Shown in pieces: positions 61,221 through 64,000 of a stretch of DNA of 64,000 nucleotides. The notes under the pieces were generated by a model. That model worked only from the letters and a program-made list of their open reading frames with translations. It had not been told where the DNA came from and searched no databases. How positions within the stretch are numbered: position 1 is the first letter of the stretch; the number at the start of each line of letters is the position of its first letter. Origin of the DNA: Spinellus fusiger (taxonomy: Eukaryota > Mucoromycota > Mucoromycetes > Mucorales > Phycomycetaceae); the NCBI GenBank assembly GCA_025094145.1, contig JALLLS010000022.1:186001-250000 (forward strand). Direction: 5' to 3'. A program made the position numbers and the translations under genes.

Positions 61221-62857
61221 GGAAAGATTATATATATATATATGTATGTATGTATGTATGTTTGTATATGTTTATATGAGTTATGAAGTTCAAGAAAGAA
61301 ACAAAAGGAGAAAGAAGAAGGGCTTTGGCTGTCTTGTCACTCAAAATAAAGAACCCGCTTGACTCGGTTGTACGGAGATCAGCTGCTGGATCCTGACAAG
61401 ACAACACAGCAATGCAGTTTTTTTTTATAACTTCTTGTATTGCGTACTGCAAATAAACATTGACATTTACTCTCATAAAGATAGATAACAGTGGTAATTA
61501 TTATTTTATAATAATAATAGTAATAATAATAATAATAAAAGAAAAAGAAAAAGAAATTTTTGTGTATAAGTAAGGCAAAACTTTTTCAGTAAAAGAATAC
61601 ACTGCATTCTATAACATGGACACCAGTCAATACAGTGACTATAGATAGAGTGTTTTCTCTTATTGTCCAATGATAATGGGGCAAGTAGTTCTCTTTGATC
61701 AGGGCATCCTTATTAGAGGTCTATAAATAGAAACATTACTCAGTCGTCGGCAGTACAAGTGGACAAAGCCATTCATGAGATCGTCCAGTCAGAGTATTTT
61801 TGGTTTTTGTTTTAAACTTTGAATCCTCTTGCAAAACAGCAGTCACCAGTGAGAAGGTCAGGAGCTTGTGAGTCTTCATCTGACAAGTATTCAATGCAAA
61901 CTGAGCATAGAAAGAGCGACTAAATACTCTAGATTTACTCTTGAAAGAACTTTTTTTTTATAAAGGAACCTGAGCTTACTCTTGAAAGAACCTATATGTC
62001 TACACCCAATAGCAGACATTGGTTCTCAGATCCTAATGAGCCATATTTGTAGGACAATATTGAATGAGCAAGTTTAACTTTATTGTTTACAAGATAGGAT
62101 TTCCAGATACAAACAGCCATACAACTATCCAACACATCAACACATGAATCTTCAGGTACTTTGGAATAAGAAAGAAAGGAAAATTGATGAATGGAATGTA
62201 ATAAAAATCAATCAATGAATCTGTTGTGGTAAAGAGAATGAACTTGAACAAGACACGGGCTTGGAACATACACTAACATTTTATAATGAAACTATTTATT
62301 AATGATAAACCAAGAGTCTAAAGTATGAACACTTCATTAGAGCTACGACTATTTCATAAATTTCCATTCACTCATTCTACTTGATATCATTCACTCATTC
62401 TACTTGATATCATTCATGATTCAAGAAAGGTTAAACCAGTATTTACCATAAAGAAAAAGACATGTTTGTTTGTTTGTTTGTTTGCGATAATAAATACGCG
62501 TACCATTTCTGTACAATGAACTAAAGATTAGACTTTAGTAAGGTCACACTCATGCTTTGTCCTGCTATTTTCTCTCTTTTTTTTTAAATAAATATTTTCA
62601 CTGTTAAATCAGCCTCATTTATGCCACTGTCTTCTTATTTATTTATTTTCATATATACCATCTTTACATATATATTCTTTGTTATTCTTTCTCAGGAAAA
62701 GAAAAGAAAAAATATATAGACTGAGTCTTGTTTGAAACTTGTAGGTTCCACTTGGATGTGCCTATAGCTATGCGAACTCTCAAGATAAAGACCTGAAACA
62801 TTCACTACATAAAGAAAAGGAGCGTCTAGTGCAATAGAAACATTTAGTATTATAATA
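61221..62857. other. AT-rich stretch with microsatellites
   Basis: Contains TA/TATG repeats (61231-61262), AAT/TAA repeats (61500-61542) and GTTT repeats (62463-62484). An ACTCTTGAAAGAAC block is duplicated at about 61939 and 61981. No gene with recognisable conservation. Confidence 0.45.
62365..62416. repeat. Short tandem duplication (23-bp unit, about 2.3 copies)
   Basis: CATTCACTCATTCTACTTGATAT occurs at 62365-62387 and again at 62388-62410, followed by CATTCA; only the first 20 bases of the unit matter for recognition. Confidence 0.8.
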
Positions 62858-64000
62858 ATTATAATAATTATATGATTACTGAAAAATCACTTTTTAAGAA
62901 GGATAAATCCGGCCATTGGTGGTGATGGTGTAATGTTTTAGAGCTGTTTCTGGGTGGATTGAGTGTGGCCCATTAGTCGTTGTTGATAGCACTGTAAACC
63001 AAGACGAATACATCATTGTTTTAGTTAGTGAGTTTGATCTTTGGTTCATGAAATTCCATTAGAAAGAGGACAATGGGTTTTTGTTACAATAAAAGAGTGC
63101 TAGCTGTCATACTGGGGCCTATGCTAGATGGTGAAAAGAGACACATCAGATTAGGGTTCTTTGATTACTAGCCTACACAAATCCCTGACTTGAACTCAAT
63201 TGAACATTTTTGATACGCCTTGGAAATATGAATTGAAGAAAGAAGGGTATCTATTACCAATGTAGAAAGTTAGTGTTAAACTTGCACAACGATGAGTTCA
63301 GAGTATCACAGACAGATGCTAGGCAGTCATTGATGCCAAAAAAAAGGCCATACAAAATATTAACTGTATTATTATTATTATATTTTCAATTATTAAAGAT
63401 ATTAAGCTTTGTTGAGTTTAAGTTTGAAGCTTGTAGATCAAATGTAGTGTTTTATTTAATGTTGAACATGTCATATATCTTGACCTGATATTAATTTTCA
63501 AAAGTATTCAATTCAATTGAGTGTGGCTGTATTCACACTTTCTTGAACAAGTATGTTTATCCTAATTATATACCCAATCGCCTCTTGAGTGAACCATCTT
63601 CAAAATAGATATACAAGCTGTTGTGGATATGGCCATTTGCACAAAAGCCATTGTAACTGTCTAAATAATAATAAAAACCAGACAGAAAGTAGAGACATTG
63701 TGATATGACCAAGAAATGGTAGCATACTACAAAGAATGAGTAAAATGAATCAGTCATATAATCCTATAAGCTTAGTATTTCTTTCTTCCTACAGGACAGT
63801 TAGGTTAGACTATAAATACATGCTCAGTCAATGACCAAAATGTCATGGTAAGCACACTAAAACACTACTGCGTTAGATTAATGTACAGAAATGACTCCAT
63901 TCACTTGCATTTATTTAGAAAACTCTCTTTATCAGTACAGAATATAGGCTAACACTGAGCAAGATTGCCTGGATTTTATATGGCACAACCCTATTAATGT
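62858..64000. repeat. Right arm of the large inverted duplication (reaches the window end)
   Basis: Reverse complement of about 49271-51130. It begins with the flank copy (ATGATTACTGAAAAATCACT near 62870), jumps at about 62922 into the middle of the Tc1-type element, and then follows the partner through the element end at 63529 and the outer flank to base 64000. The homology is cut off by the window end. Confidence 0.75.
62922..63529 (+). mobile_element. 5'-deleted Tc1-type element in the right arm
   Basis: Retains the 3' half: a VVVDSTVNQDEY-like segment near 62985, a scrap of the second-Asp region (SASCHTGAYARW) near 63095, a broken NSIEHF region near 63195 and the inverted end GAGTGTGGCTG at 63519-63529. 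The 5' end and the first catalytic region are missing. Confidence 0.65.

Overview
The window looks like a piece of nuclear genome from an AT-rich, transposon-loaded, early-diverging fungus. A Mucoromycota (Mucorales-type) origin fits best; I do not claim a species. The reasons are many short (about 40-75 nt) GT-AG introns, a fungal gene set (PEX13, KAR5, a TRP/flavin-carrier-like protein, a 7TM-RGS receptor, fungal DAHP synthase), abundant decayed Tc1-type transposons and two Fanzor relics. All gene models were assembled by eye from splice signals and family conservation.

Layout. 1-15 kb is mostly repeats: a 1.23-kb repeat family (called R1 here) split by a 488-bp LTR, an MpaB-like (DUF2236) oxygenase gene at 2.6-3.9 kb, a hairpin-bearing dispersed repeat at 6.2-6.4 kb, a second nearly identical LTR at 6.9-7.4 kb, a LINE ORF1-like gene, and three Tc1-type elements plus a fourth transposase relic between 8.9 and 13.8 kb. 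15-28 kb is gene-rich: glycine decarboxylase P-protein, MLH3, a second R1 copy, a vacuolar amino-acid transporter and PEX13, whose SH3 domain is frameshifted. 28-33 kb is repeats again: a third R1 copy, a decayed LTR, a Fanzor C-terminal relic and a long AT-rich spacer. 33-48 kb carries a 7TM-RGS receptor, an ABHD12-like hydrolase of 13 exons, KAR5, an unrecognised multi-exon gene, an LSH/HELLS-type chromatin remodeller and CMS1. 48-64 kb carries a second Fanzor relic with the hairpin repeat on its 3' side, DAHP synthase, a transposon with 277-bp terminal inverted repeats, an F-box/WD40 protein and a TRP-like channel. This last part is framed by a large inverted duplication (about 49.3-51.1 kb and 62.9-64 kb).

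The host genes are housekeeping or signalling genes with no operon-like logic. Convergent pairs are P-protein/MLH3, transporter/PEX13, ABHD12/KAR5 and remodeller/CMS1. The most unusual signals are the two Fanzor (eukaryotic TnpB/OMEGA) relics, the conserved tandem-hairpin repeat that lies downstream of one of them, the R1 family with shared coding potential, and the large inverted structures.
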